The notes: generated by a model from the sequence alone, not told the origin. A stretch of 6,035 nucleotides of DNA from Nitrospirota bacterium (GCA_018262395.1 JAGSYM010000075.1:1-6035), one strand, 5' to 3'; shown: positions 1 to 6,008, counted from the first letter of the stretch. Made by a program: numbers and translations.

Positions 1-1857
1 TGCCTCGAGCTCCTTCTCAAGGCCTTTCTTGAATTCGTTGAAGATATCCATGACATTGCCCTCGAGAGCCGGTTCGGGCATCTTCCCGGCGTCGGGGATC
101 TCACCCTCTGCAACAGGCGTTTCCGGTTGGCTTTCCTGAGCAGCTACATCTGCTTCTGCCGTTTCTTCCTCTTCCGCCTGTCCAAGTGAGGCGAGTTTCT
201 GGTTTATTTCGCTGTTTTCAGGGAAGAGGGACCTCAGCCGTTCCAAAATCTCCCTTGCTTCCTCAATAAGCCCCTGCCGCACATAGAAATCAGCCTCTGC
301 TATCTCCTCGTTGTATTCATCTATTGACGGTTCCTGCAGGGTCCCGGCTGTCTCCGTCTGCTCAGGCTGCAATGACGAAACAAGCCCGGCGAGCCTCGGG
401 TCATCAGGATTGATTGCATACGCTTCCTGGATCATCTGCCCGCTGCTCTTGCTGTCACCGGATTTCTCGTAAAGTTCATGCAGGGTAAGACACGAGGCCA
501 CGGCCTCGTCCGGTTTGCCCATATCAACATGCAGCAATTTGAGTTTGAGGTGGAGCTCAATATTTTCAGGCTCCTTCTGAATAAAGGTGTCAAGGATATC
601 ACGAGCTTTATCGAACAGCCCGTATCTGGTATAGATATCTGCCTCGATCAGTGCCTCCTCCAGAGTCTTTTCGGCTTCGATCACGATATGTTCCTTACCG
701 ATCTCCTTTTCGAGTTCTACCACCTTGTTTTTCAACACCTCGTTATCGGGTGTAAGCTTGAAGGCTTCCCGGTAATAGTTGAGCGCCTCCCGTTGTCTCC
801 CGTTTTGCATAAAGATATCTCCAAGGGAGCCGAGCTCGCGCACAACCTGCTCGTTGTTACCGTGCTGCATAAAGAGGGTGACAAGTCTCTTCCCTGTCTC
901 CACAGGATCAATATCCTTGAAGGACTCAAGCAGGTGTACTGCATCATCGTGATTTTCTTCAAGCAGGATATCATCGAGGATAGGAAGGTATTCTGCCCAC
1001 GCCTTGTCCCGGTTGCCTTCCTTCACATACAGGTCTCCAAGTATCTTTTGTGCTCTGAGATTCGCCGGCTCAAGTGCGGCTACCTGCTTGAGATAATCCC
1101 GAGCTTCGCTGAATCTCCCAAGCGTGCTGTGAAGCTCTGCTGCCCTCAGCAGGATCTCCGTATCCTGTGGCAGAAGATTCATCACCATGTGTATATGCTC
1201 AACGGCTTTCAAGTGGTTGCCGGTCTTCTCATACAGTAAATTGAGTTCCAGGAGAGCCTGACGGTTGCATTGCTCTTTATCGAGAATCTTCTCGTAAAAC
1301 CCTATTGCTTTTTCTTTATCTCCTTTTTCAAGGCTCAGGCGTGCAATATGAAAGTACTGTCTGTTGGCTTCTGACATGAGGCCATTCTGCAGGTATATTT
1401 CTGCAACCTTGCTTCTGAGAGGTATATTCGAAGGAGAAAGCGCAAGAATCTTTTCGTAGATGGTGAGCATCTTCTCCTTGCCGCCTTTTTTTGAGAGAAT
1501 GTCTGCAGCAGCAAGATAAAATTTTATCGCATCAGTAACAAGTCCCTTTGCCTCATTCAGCTCCCCGAGGGCGAGAAGGGCATCCTCGTCTTCTGCATTA
1601 ATGTTCAGGATTTTCTTATATAACGCTAATGCCTTGAGAGCAAATCCTTCCTGTTTGAAAAAATTTGCAGCATGATGATATGAGTCTGTGGCACTTGTCT
1701 TGTTGCCCTTTTTCAGGTAGAGATCACCGATAGTGTTAAACGTATTGCCGTCGGGATATTCTTTGATTAATTTCTCCCATTCAGCAATAGCCTTATCGAT
1801 CTGCCCGCGGGCAAGATACTTCTGTGCTTCTTTAACAATGCTTGCTTTATCTGCCAT
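1..1857 (-). CDS. Large cytoplasmic TPR-repeat protein (C-terminus outside window)
   Basis: Reading the minus strand from the ATG at 1857-1855 gives 619 codons with no stop to the left edge, so the gene is partial at its C-terminus. The protein starts MADKASIVKEAQKYLARGQ, with no signal peptide or membrane segment, so it is probably cytoplasmic. Most of residues 1-490 is helical TPR repeat. Typical units are IGDLYLKKGNKTSATDSY (about 43-60), LGDLYVKEGNRDKAWAEY (about 274-291) and LGSLGDIFMQNGRQREAL (about 342-359). Two related modules, around 404-435 and 520-551, share the pattern EADxYxxxGLxxxAR(D/E)IL. An acidic, proline-containing linker at about 560-600 precedes GNVMDIFNEFKKGLEKELEA, where further repeats probably begin. 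TPR proteins are scaffolds, and the partner cannot be read from sequence. No Shine-Dalgarno is obvious before this ATG, but no other Met lies near it. It is divergent from rnr. Confidence 0.9.
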   Translation of the reverse strand, partial: MADKASIVKEAQKYLARGQIDKAIAEWEKLIKEYPDGNTFNTIGDLYLKKGNKTSATDSYHHAANFFKQEGFALKALALYKKILNINAEDEDALLALGELNEAKGLVTDAIKFYLAAADILSKKGGKEKMLTIYEKILALSPSNIPLRSKVAEIYLQNGLMSEANRQYFHIARLSLEKGDKEKAIGFYEKILDKEQCNRQALLELNLLYEKTGNHLKAVEHIHMVMNLLPQDTEILLRAAELHSTLGRFSEARDYLKQVAALEPANLRAQKILGDLYVKEGNRDKAWAEYLPILDDILLEENHDDAVHLLESFKDIDPVETGKRLVTLFMQHGNNEQVVRELGSLGDIFMQNGRQREALNYYREAFKLTPDNEVLKNKVVELEKEIGKEHIVIEAEKTLEEALIEADIYTRYGLFDKARDILDTFIQKEPENIELHLKLKLLHVDMGKPDEAVASCLTLHELYEKSGDSKSSGQMIQEAYAINPDDPRLAGLVSSLQPEQTETAGTLQEPSIDEYNEEIAEADFYVRQGLIEEAREILERLRSLFPENSEINQKLASLGQAEEEETAEADVAAQESQPETPVAEGEIPDAGKMPEPALEGNVMDIFNEFKKGLEKELEA

Positions 1858-1871
1858 TTCAGGTATTATTC

Positions 1872-1900
1872 AAGATATCATTATTGACTAACCCTGTCAA
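1872..1900 (-). promoter_or_regulatory. Sigma-70-type promoter of the TPR gene
   Basis: On the minus strand a perfect -35 box TTGACA (1900-1895) lies exactly 17 bases from a 4/6 -10 box TATCTT (1877-1872). Transcription would start near 1865, only about 8 bases before the ATG at 1857. The mRNA would then be almost leaderless, which fits the lack of a visible Shine-Dalgarno sequence. The start site is inferred from spacing only. Confidence 0.5.
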
Positions 1901-1903
1901 TAA
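1881..1903. promoter_or_regulatory. Perfect 8-bp inverted repeat in the divergent promoter region (candidate operator)
   Basis: TTATTGAC (1881-1888) and GTCAATAA (1896-1903) are perfect inverted copies around a 7-base spacer. The right arm contains the -35 box of the leftward TPR promoter. The left arm gives a mirror-image TTGACT pointing toward rnr. A dimeric regulator bound here would cover the promoter region of both genes. It may instead be only two facing -35 elements, and I found no good rightward -10 at standard spacing from TTGACT (TAACAT at 1901-1906 is the nearest weak match). Confidence 0.4.
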
Positions 1904-1933
1904 CATGAATCACGGCAGTCATGGAAAAACATC

Positions 1934-4036
1934 ATGGTAAATAGAGAAAGCATTCTCACTTTTTTCCGGGAGAAGACTCAGAGACCCCTCTGTTTCAGTG
2001 ATATTGCCACGCTCATGGGATTGAATCACAAAGAGGCACGCTCTCTCAAGCGGATACTCAGAATGCTGGTGAAATCCGGGGAACTCGTCCTGACGCGGAA
2101 GGACCTCTATGGCCCCCCGGAGGACATGAGTCTCAAGAGCGGGAATTTTGAGGCACACAGGGAAGGGTACGGTTTTGTGATCATGGAAAAACCCGGCGAG
2201 CGGGATCTGTTCATTCCTGCACGTGCGACCTGCGGGGCAATGAATCATGACAGGGTTCTGGTTCGTATCGAGAACGCACAGAGACGCGAAGGCAGCATAA
2301 TACGAGTTCTCAAAAGAGCGCATGTAAAGATAGCCGGGAAATTCGAAACGACCCCAACCGGTTTTTATGTAAAACCAAAGGACAAGTCCATACCGTTTGA
2401 TCTTCCGGTGGCACAGAAAGACCGCTCAGGGGCAAAAAATGGCGAGACGGTCATTGCAGAGATTATCGCGTATCCATCCGGAAGGAGACCCGCTGCTGCA
2501 AGGATTACGAAAATTTTAGGCAAACCAGAAGACCCCAAGACAGAAGTCGAATCCATTATCGACGAATTTGACCTTCCGAGAAGGTTTCCGCGAACTGTGC
2601 ATGAAGAAGCAGTAATGGCGACAAAACAAAAACTCTACGTCCCGGGGGCAGGTCAGAAGCGGAAAGATTTGCGGTCTCTTCCAACAGTTACCATTGATGG
2701 TGAGCGCGCAAAGGATTTTGACGATGCGGTTTCGATAAAAATATCAAAACACGGATATACGCTTTACGTTCATATCGCTGATGTCGGTTTCTTCGTCGGG
2801 TGGAATTCTGCGGTTGATCAGGAGGCACAGAAGAGGGGGACAAGCGTCTATTTCCCGGACAGGGTAATACCGATGCTCCCGAAAGAACTCTCTGAGGACC
2901 TCTGCAGCCTGAAACCTCAGGAGGAACGTCTTGCATTCACTGTTGAACTTGACTTTGACAGGCTTGGTGCACGGCTCGGATCAAAATTTTATCCAAGTGT
3001 GATTGTGAGTGACGAGAGAATGACATACACATCGGTGAGAAAGATTCTTATCGACAACGACACCCGCGAGCGGTCCAGGTATGATCATCTTCTCCAGGAT
3101 TTCGAATTCATGGGAGAATTGTGCGGCATGCTCAGGAACAGAAGGCTTGAGCGTGGAAGCCTTGATTTCGACCTGCCTGAGCCCGAAGTACTTCTTGATA
3201 TACGGGGCGCTCCGGAAGCCATTCTGCGGGCAGAGAGAAATTATGCGCATATGATCATCGAGGAATTCATGATTGCAGCAAATGAGGCTGTCGCGGAGCA
3301 TCTTGAAGCCCTCGGTGTTCCAATCCTCTTCAGAATTCACGAGGAACCCGACCCTCTGAAACTGGAGGATATCGTCAGAGTCATGAAGTCTCTCTCCCCG
3401 TTGAAACATCCGCTCAGAACAAGGGACTTCCCTGATATTCTGAGGAGGGTGAAGGGTAAGCCGGAGGAGGAAATTATCCATTATATGGTGCTGCGGAGCC
3501 TCAAACAGGCCCGCTATTCAGCGATCAACGTCGGACACTTTGGCCTCGCATCGAAATGTTATGCGCACTTTACATCACCGATCAGGAGGTATCCGGACCT
3601 CGTTGTCCACAGAATCCTTCGGGAAGTTCTGCATAAAAAACACCTTTCGGACAAGCGCATTCAGGAACTTCGTCAACTCCTTCCTGATATGGCCTACCAT
3701 TCTTCGCGCATGGAACGACATGCCGACCGGGCGGAGAACGAGGTGATTGATGCAATGAGGGCATGGTTTATGAAGGACAGGGTCGGGGGAAAATTTGATG
3801 CCAAAATCGTGAGTATTACCCCCTATGGGTTGAAAGTCAGACTAAAAGACGTTTACGTTGAGGGATTTCTCCACGTATCATACATGACAGATGACTTCTA
3901 TCAGTTTGATGAGCGCCGCATGAAACTCGTCGGCCGCAATACAAGGCGTTCTTATGGAATAGGAAACGCACTGAGAGTCAGACTCGACAGGGTCGATATG
4001 GAGGAGCGGGAGATACTGCTGGATATCGCAAAATAA
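1934..4036 (+). CDS. rnr: Ribonuclease R (RNase II family 3'-5' exoribonuclease)
   Basis: Processive cytoplasmic 3'-5' exoribonuclease that degrades structured RNA. The 700 residues show the usual order: N-terminal winged-helix-like region (about 1-60), two cold-shock domains (about 70-115, with GYGFV and DLFIP; about 133-195), the RNB catalytic domain (about 213-560) and a C-terminal S1 domain (about 615-697). The four metal-binding aspartates are in IDGERAKDFDDA: D255, D261, D263 and D264. The conserved GTSVYFPDRVIPMLP with Y306 and HFTSPIRRYPDLVVHR (545-560) are also present. The S1 domain plus N-terminal HTH favours RNase R over RNase II. The protein ends right after S1, so the lysine-rich tail of E. 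coli RNase R (813 residues) is missing. The ATG at 1934 is the only upstream start in frame (stop at 1901), with a weak GGA eight bases before it. It may be co-transcribed with mazG. Confidence 0.96.
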   Translation: MVNRESILTFFREKTQRPLCFSDIATLMGLNHKEARSLKRILRMLVKSGELVLTRKDLYGPPEDMSLKSGNFEAHREGYGFVIMEKPGERDLFIPARATCGAMNHDRVLVRIENAQRREGSIIRVLKRAHVKIAGKFETTPTGFYVKPKDKSIPFDLPVAQKDRSGAKNGETVIAEIIAYPSGRRPAAARITKILGKPEDPKTEVESIIDEFDLPRRFPRTVHEEAVMATKQKLYVPGAGQKRKDLRSLPTVTIDGERAKDFDDAVSIKISKHGYTLYVHIADVGFFVGWNSAVDQEAQKRGTSVYFPDRVIPMLPKELSEDLCSLKPQEERLAFTVELDFDRLGARLGSKFYPSVIVSDERMTYTSVRKILIDNDTRERSRYDHLLQDFEFMGELCGMLRNRRLERGSLDFDLPEPEVLLDIRGAPEAILRAERNYAHMIIEEFMIAANEAVAEHLEALGVPILFRIHEEPDPLKLEDIVRVMKSLSPLKHPLRTRDFPDILRRVKGKPEEEIIHYMVLRSLKQARYSAINVGHFGLASKCYAHFTSPIRRYPDLVVHRILREVLHKKHLSDKRIQELRQLLPDMAYHSSRMERHADRAENEVIDAMRAWFMKDRVGGKFDAKIVSITPYGLKVRLKDVYVEGFLHVSYMTDDFYQFDERRMKLVGRNTRRSYGIGNALRVRLDRVDMEEREILLDIAK

Positions 4037-4039
4037 GAG

Positions 4040-4129
4040 AAGGGTCCAAGGAGCCGAGGATTCGAGGATTCAAGTGATAAATGATTCCGTTTTACTTGAA
4101 CCCTTGGACCCTTGAATCCTTGAACCCTT
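4040..4129. repeat. Long imperfect inverted repeat made of 8-base units
   Basis: Left arm 4040-4075 and right arm 4094-4129 are each 36 bases and match as inverted copies at 28 of 36 positions; the loop is 4076-4093. Each arm is four tandem octamers plus a remnant. The left arm has AAGGGTCC, AAGGAGCC, GAGGATTC, GAGGATTC, AAGT. The right arm has CTTGAACC, CTTGGACC, CTTGAATC, CTTGAACC, CTT. All eight mismatches but one fall as G/A or C/T changes, many of which would be G:U pairs in RNA. It fills the rnr-mazG gap. From memory, similar CCTTGAACCCTTGAATCC-type repeats are scattered in Nitrospirota and some other genomes, so this is probably an interspersed, non-coding element. The 3' side is followed by TTCTTTC, which is not a convincing U-tract, so a terminator role is uncertain. 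Confidence 0.8.
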
Positions 4130-4140
4130 TCTTTCAACGT

Positions 4141-4914
4141 ATGAATTTTCAGGAATTATTACATATCATGGAGAGACTTCGGGGTGAGAACGGCTGCCCC
4201 TGGGATAAGGTGCAGACCAGGGAATCCCTCAAGCCGTATATCATTGAAGAGGCATATGAACTTATTGAGGCGATCGAGGCAAATGACCCCGGACATATAA
4301 AAGAAGAACTGGGCGACCTTCTCTTCCAGATCGTCTTTCAGTGTCAGGTTGCACAGGAAAAAGATGAATTTTCAATGTCGGATGTCATCAGGGGGATAGG
4401 AGAAAAGATGATAGCACGGCATCCCCATGTCTTTGGAGATGCTGAATGCAGGACACCCGAAGAAGTTACCGGGCAATGGGAAGTATTAAAGAAACAGGAA
4501 GGCAAACTCCGCGAATCAATCCTTGATGGGGTCCCCCGGGCAATGTCTTCCCTGCTCAGGGCTCACCGCCTGCAGAAAAGGGCGGCGCAGGTCGGATTCG
4601 ACTGGGAAAAGATCGAAGATGTCCTGAAAAAAGTCGATGAGGAGATGCTTGAATTAAAAGAGGCTCTGATATCAGGCAGCAGACAAGAAATGGAAAGCGA
4701 GCTCGGAGACATAATCTTTATGCTCGTGAATCTTTCACGATTCATCGGAGTCAATCCCGAAGATGCACACCGGAAAACCATCAGCAAATTCATTCACCGC
4801 TTCCGCTATATCGAGATGAAGGCCGCAGCACAGGGCAGACAGCTTTCCGAAATGACCCTTGAGGACATGGACAGATTGTGGGATGAGGCCAAGGAGAATG
4901 AAGCAAAAGGGTGA
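4141..4914 (+). CDS. mazG: MazG nucleoside triphosphate pyrophosphohydrolase
   Basis: Cytoplasmic all-alpha NTP pyrophosphatase that hydrolyses (d)NTPs to NMP and pyrophosphate, a house-cleaning role (E. coli MazG is 263 residues; this one 257). The N-terminus has the family signature LRGENGCPWDKVQT (13-26). Two tandem MazG domains each carry the Mg2+-binding EExxE...ExxD motif: E36, E37, E40, E56, D59 in the first; E167, E168, E171, E187, D190 in the second. The RHPHVFGD segment (93-100) and GFDW (152-155) are also typical. I chose the ATG at 4141 because the protein then begins as family members do. An in-frame ATG at 4081 would add 20 residues encoded by the inverted-repeat element. No Shine-Dalgarno precedes 4141, which lies 11 bases after the repeat. 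Same strand as rnr, 104 bases downstream, so possibly one operon. Confidence 0.95.
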   Translation: MNFQELLHIMERLRGENGCPWDKVQTRESLKPYIIEEAYELIEAIEANDPGHIKEELGDLLFQIVFQCQVAQEKDEFSMSDVIRGIGEKMIARHPHVFGDAECRTPEEVTGQWEVLKKQEGKLRESILDGVPRAMSSLLRAHRLQKRAAQVGFDWEKIEDVLKKVDEEMLELKEALISGSRQEMESELGDIIFMLVNLSRFIGVNPEDAHRKTISKFIHRFRYIEMKAAAQGRQLSEMTLEDMDRLWDEAKENEAKG

Positions 4915-4942
4915 TTTATCGGATTCTTAATGTCTTCTTCTC

Positions 4943-4969
4943 GTGATGGGGACAATGCCCCTCACTTTT
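4943..4969 (+). terminator. Probable intrinsic terminator after mazG
   Basis: GTGA (4943-4946), a bulged T, GGGG (4948-4951), a six-base loop, CCCC (4958-4961) and TCAC (4962-4965) make an 8-bp stem with one bulge. TTTT follows at 4966-4969. It lies 28 bases after the mazG stop, where a terminator is expected. The T-run is short, so strength is uncertain. Confidence 0.5.
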
Positions 4970-5002
4970 CGTACAACCCTTTTTCATTCGAGAGTTTATT
5001 CT

Positions 5003-5017
5003 GAAATGTTACATTTC
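5003..5017. promoter_or_regulatory. 15-base palindrome, possible operator
   Basis: GAAATGT and ACATTTC are perfect 7-base inverted copies around a single T (5010). The compact symmetry resembles a dimeric repressor site, and the half-site GAAATGT recalls Zur-type boxes of gammaproteobacteria, though without their longer spacer. It lies about 93 bases upstream of the -10 box of the DUF2934 gene, far for a classical repressor. It is in the 4915-5164 gap, where I see no gene on either strand. Confidence 0.25.
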
Positions 5018-5074
5018 TCATCCTTTATTAATGAATAATTTCTCTATACCATGTGTGCAGCTTGCATGTGAAAG

Positions 5075-5115
5075 GTCTTTTCCCTGAAACAGTCTTTCCT
5101 GAAACCTGATATAAT
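5075..5115 (+). promoter_or_regulatory. Extended -10 promoter with upstream direct repeat (DUF2934 gene)
   Basis: A consensus TATAAT at 5110-5115 is preceded by TG at 5107-5108, giving TGATATAAT, an extended -10 element. No good -35 sits at standard spacing (best is CTGAAA at 5084-5089, 20 bases away). Directly upstream are two imperfect direct copies, GTCTTTTCCCTGAAAC (5075-5090) and GTCTTTCCTGAAAC (5092-5105), about 1.6 helical turns apart. They could be activator sites replacing the -35. The predicted start near 5122 leaves a leader of about 43 bases. Confidence 0.6.
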
Positions 5116-5164
5116 TATGCTTAGTGCGACCAGTAACATTTTTTATAAAAGAGGAGGGATCTGA

Positions 5165-5458
5165 ATGTCACAGAAAGAGAATATTCATGACGAGATTACA
5201 AAGGTTGCGTATGAACTCTTTGAAAAGAGTGGTAGGATATACGGGCATGAATTAGAGCATTGGTTAGCAGCAGAAAAGATTGTCATGGAGAGGCACGCAA
5301 GGGAAATAGAGCAGGATGCTCAAGTAATCGGTTCTAAAAAGGAGAAGAAGGTATCAGGCAAAACAAAAGCCAAAACATTGAAGACAGCTCAGAAGACGTC
5401 CGGCAGCAGTTCACAGACAAAAACGAAGAAAAGCCCACCGAAAAAGAAGATAGGATAA
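5165..5458 (+). CDS. Small DUF2934 protein with lysine-rich C-terminal tail
   Basis: 97 residues, complete, starting at an ATG with a strong Shine-Dalgarno (GAGGAGGG, 5151-5158, six bases before the ATG). Residues about 8-42 match my memory of DUF2934: HDEITKVAYELFEKSGR followed by HELEHWLAAEKIV, i.e. the AYxLxExxGR and HWLxAE signatures. The molecular function of this family is not established. Residues 58-97 form a low-complexity tail with 15 lysines in 40 positions and almost no acidic residues (repeats like KTKAK, TKTKKS, PPKKK). This resembles histone H1-like or AlgP-like tails and suggests, without proof, nucleic acid binding in the cytoplasm. No signal peptide or membrane segment. It has its own promoter and is separated from mazG by a probable terminator, so it seems to be a single-gene unit. 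Confidence 0.85.
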   Translation: MSQKENIHDEITKVAYELFEKSGRIYGHELEHWLAAEKIVMERHAREIEQDAQVIGSKKEKKVSGKTKAKTLKTAQKTSGSSSQTKTKKSPPKKKIG

Positions 5459-5507
5459 TGTGAGGTTTTACGGTAATCAATCAGTTACGGCTATAGGGTC
5501 CTTCATG

Positions 5508-5526
5508 GGGGCATGGAGTGCCTTTT
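5508..5526 (+). terminator. Weak terminator candidate after the DUF2934 gene
   Basis: GGCA (5510-5513), loop TGGAG, TGCC (5519-5522), then TTTT (5523-5526). Two upstream G residues could add wobble pairs with the first Ts. It begins 50 bases after the DUF2934 stop. The stem is short, so this is only a candidate. Confidence 0.3.
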
Positions 5527-5751
5527 ACGATAACCGGACATTGAATGAAAGAATTGCAGGGCAGAGGGAAATAACATACATAAAGAATGAGGTCCGGTCT
5601 TTTATCAAAAGGGATGCCCCTGCTTATTCTCCTGATTATTTTTTGTTGCAGGTGAATACAATCTGTCGCTAATACCTCTTTTACTGTGTAAAGATTCTCT
5701 TCGTGGTTCATCGTTAATTGTATACCTTTCAACCTTATCTTTTCATCCCGC

Positions 5752-5774
5752 TGAGAATAATACCCAGATTCTCA
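5752..5774. repeat. 7-bp inverted repeat upstream of the last promoter
   Basis: TGAGAAT (5752-5758) and ATTCTCA (5768-5774) are perfect inverted copies with a 9-base spacer. A third half-site, TGAGAA, occurs at 5804-5809 in the -35 region of the promoter at 5827. The arrangement fits binding sites for a dimeric regulator of the gene at 6009, by inference only. Confidence 0.35.
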
Positions 5775-5802
5775 TTGGATTCTGTCTGCAAGAATTCCTT
5801 CT

Positions 5803-5832
5803 ATGAGAACCCGCTTTAAGACGTGATATAAT
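5803..5832 (+). promoter_or_regulatory. Extended -10 promoter of the gene at 6009
   Basis: TGATATAAT at 5824-5832 gives a consensus TATAAT (5827-5832) with an extended -10 TG. A weak 4/6 -35 (ATGAGA, 5803-5808) lies 18 bases upstream. The element matches the -10 of the DUF2934 promoter over GATATAAT. Transcription would start near 5839, at a short palindrome TCAGTACACTGA (5840-5851). Confidence 0.55.
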
Positions 5833-5838
5833 AATTGG

Positions 5839-6008
5839 GTCAGTACACTGAATGTGAATCGGAAAATTCACCTACTGAGGAGTGCATAAGTAAGACTTCA
5901 TTATTAAAAAATCGCCCATCCCTCGAGGGGAGAGCATTATATGGGAACCCCGATGCAGAGCATCGAGGGATTCTTTGATCAAAATGGCGTAAACCTCAGG
6001 AGGGAAAC
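5839..6008 (+). promoter_or_regulatory. Long structured mRNA leader with competing hairpins
   Basis: About 170 bases separate the predicted start from the ATG at 6009. Visible pairings are: GTGAAT/ATTCAC (5855-5860 with 5867-5872 region); ATCCCTCGA (5918-5926) with TCGAGGGAT (5963-5971), perfect over 9 bp; GGGG (5927-5930) with CCCC (5948-5951); and CGATGC/GCATCG (5951-5956, 5960-5965) around AGA. The last competes with the 9-bp stem for 5963-5965. CCCTC (5920-5924) could also pair with GAGGG (6000-6004) of the ribosome binding site. This is consistent with translational control, but I do not recognise any known riboswitch class. Confidence 0.4.

Larger units (their letters stand above)
5459..5826. 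other. Intergenic stretch without a convincing gene
   Basis: A plus-strand frame opens at a GTG (5460) just after the DUF2934 stop and runs 70 codons to 5672; a minus-strand frame spans 5481-5732. Neither resembles a family I know. The GTG has only AGGA four bases before it, and a hairpin with a T-run lies inside the frame, so I do not call either. The rest is AT-rich and holds the inverted repeat at 5752-5774. Confidence 0.5.

Noticed and set aside
478..1239. Plus-strand open frame of 253 codons opposite the TPR gene
   Set aside because: It is in codon register with the minus-strand TPR frame, which explains its length: that gene rarely uses the codons whose complements are stops. Its translation shows no family features, while the opposite strand gives clear TPR repeats.
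1905..1944. Two tiny upstream frames (11 and 7 codons) overlapping the rnr start
   Set aside because: ATG at 1905 ends at TAA 1938-1940 and ATG at 1921 ends at TAG 1942-1944. Neither has a ribosome binding site, and such short frames arise easily by chance.
1919..2323. Minus-strand open frame of 134 codons over the start of rnr
   Set aside because: It lies entirely opposite an unambiguous RNase R coding sequence and resembles no known family.
2981..3481. Minus-strand open frame of 166 codons inside rnr
   Set aside because: Antisense shadow of the RNase R catalytic domain, with no recognisable motif or start signal.
3952..4137. Minus-strand frame of 61 codons covering the inverted repeat
   Set aside because: Its RVQGFKGPRVQ-like sequence is a translation of the 8-base repeat plus the end of rnr, not a real protein.
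5040..5075. Sigma-54 promoter around the TTGCA at 5062
   Set aside because: The required GG about ten bases upstream of the GC is missing.
5460..5672. 70-codon plus-strand frame starting at GTG after the DUF2934 gene
   Set aside because: Poor ribosome binding site, no family resemblance and a hairpin with a T-run inside. It could be a real small gene, but the evidence is too thin.
5481..5732. 83-codon minus-strand frame in the intergenic region
   Set aside because: No recognisable motif and no good start signal; it overlaps the plus-strand frame in the same AT-rich gap.
5839..6008. Known riboswitch (GEMM c-di-GMP, TPP, cobalamin, fluoride) in the leader
   Set aside because: The conserved core sequences of these classes, as I know them, are absent. 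Only generic stem pairing is visible.
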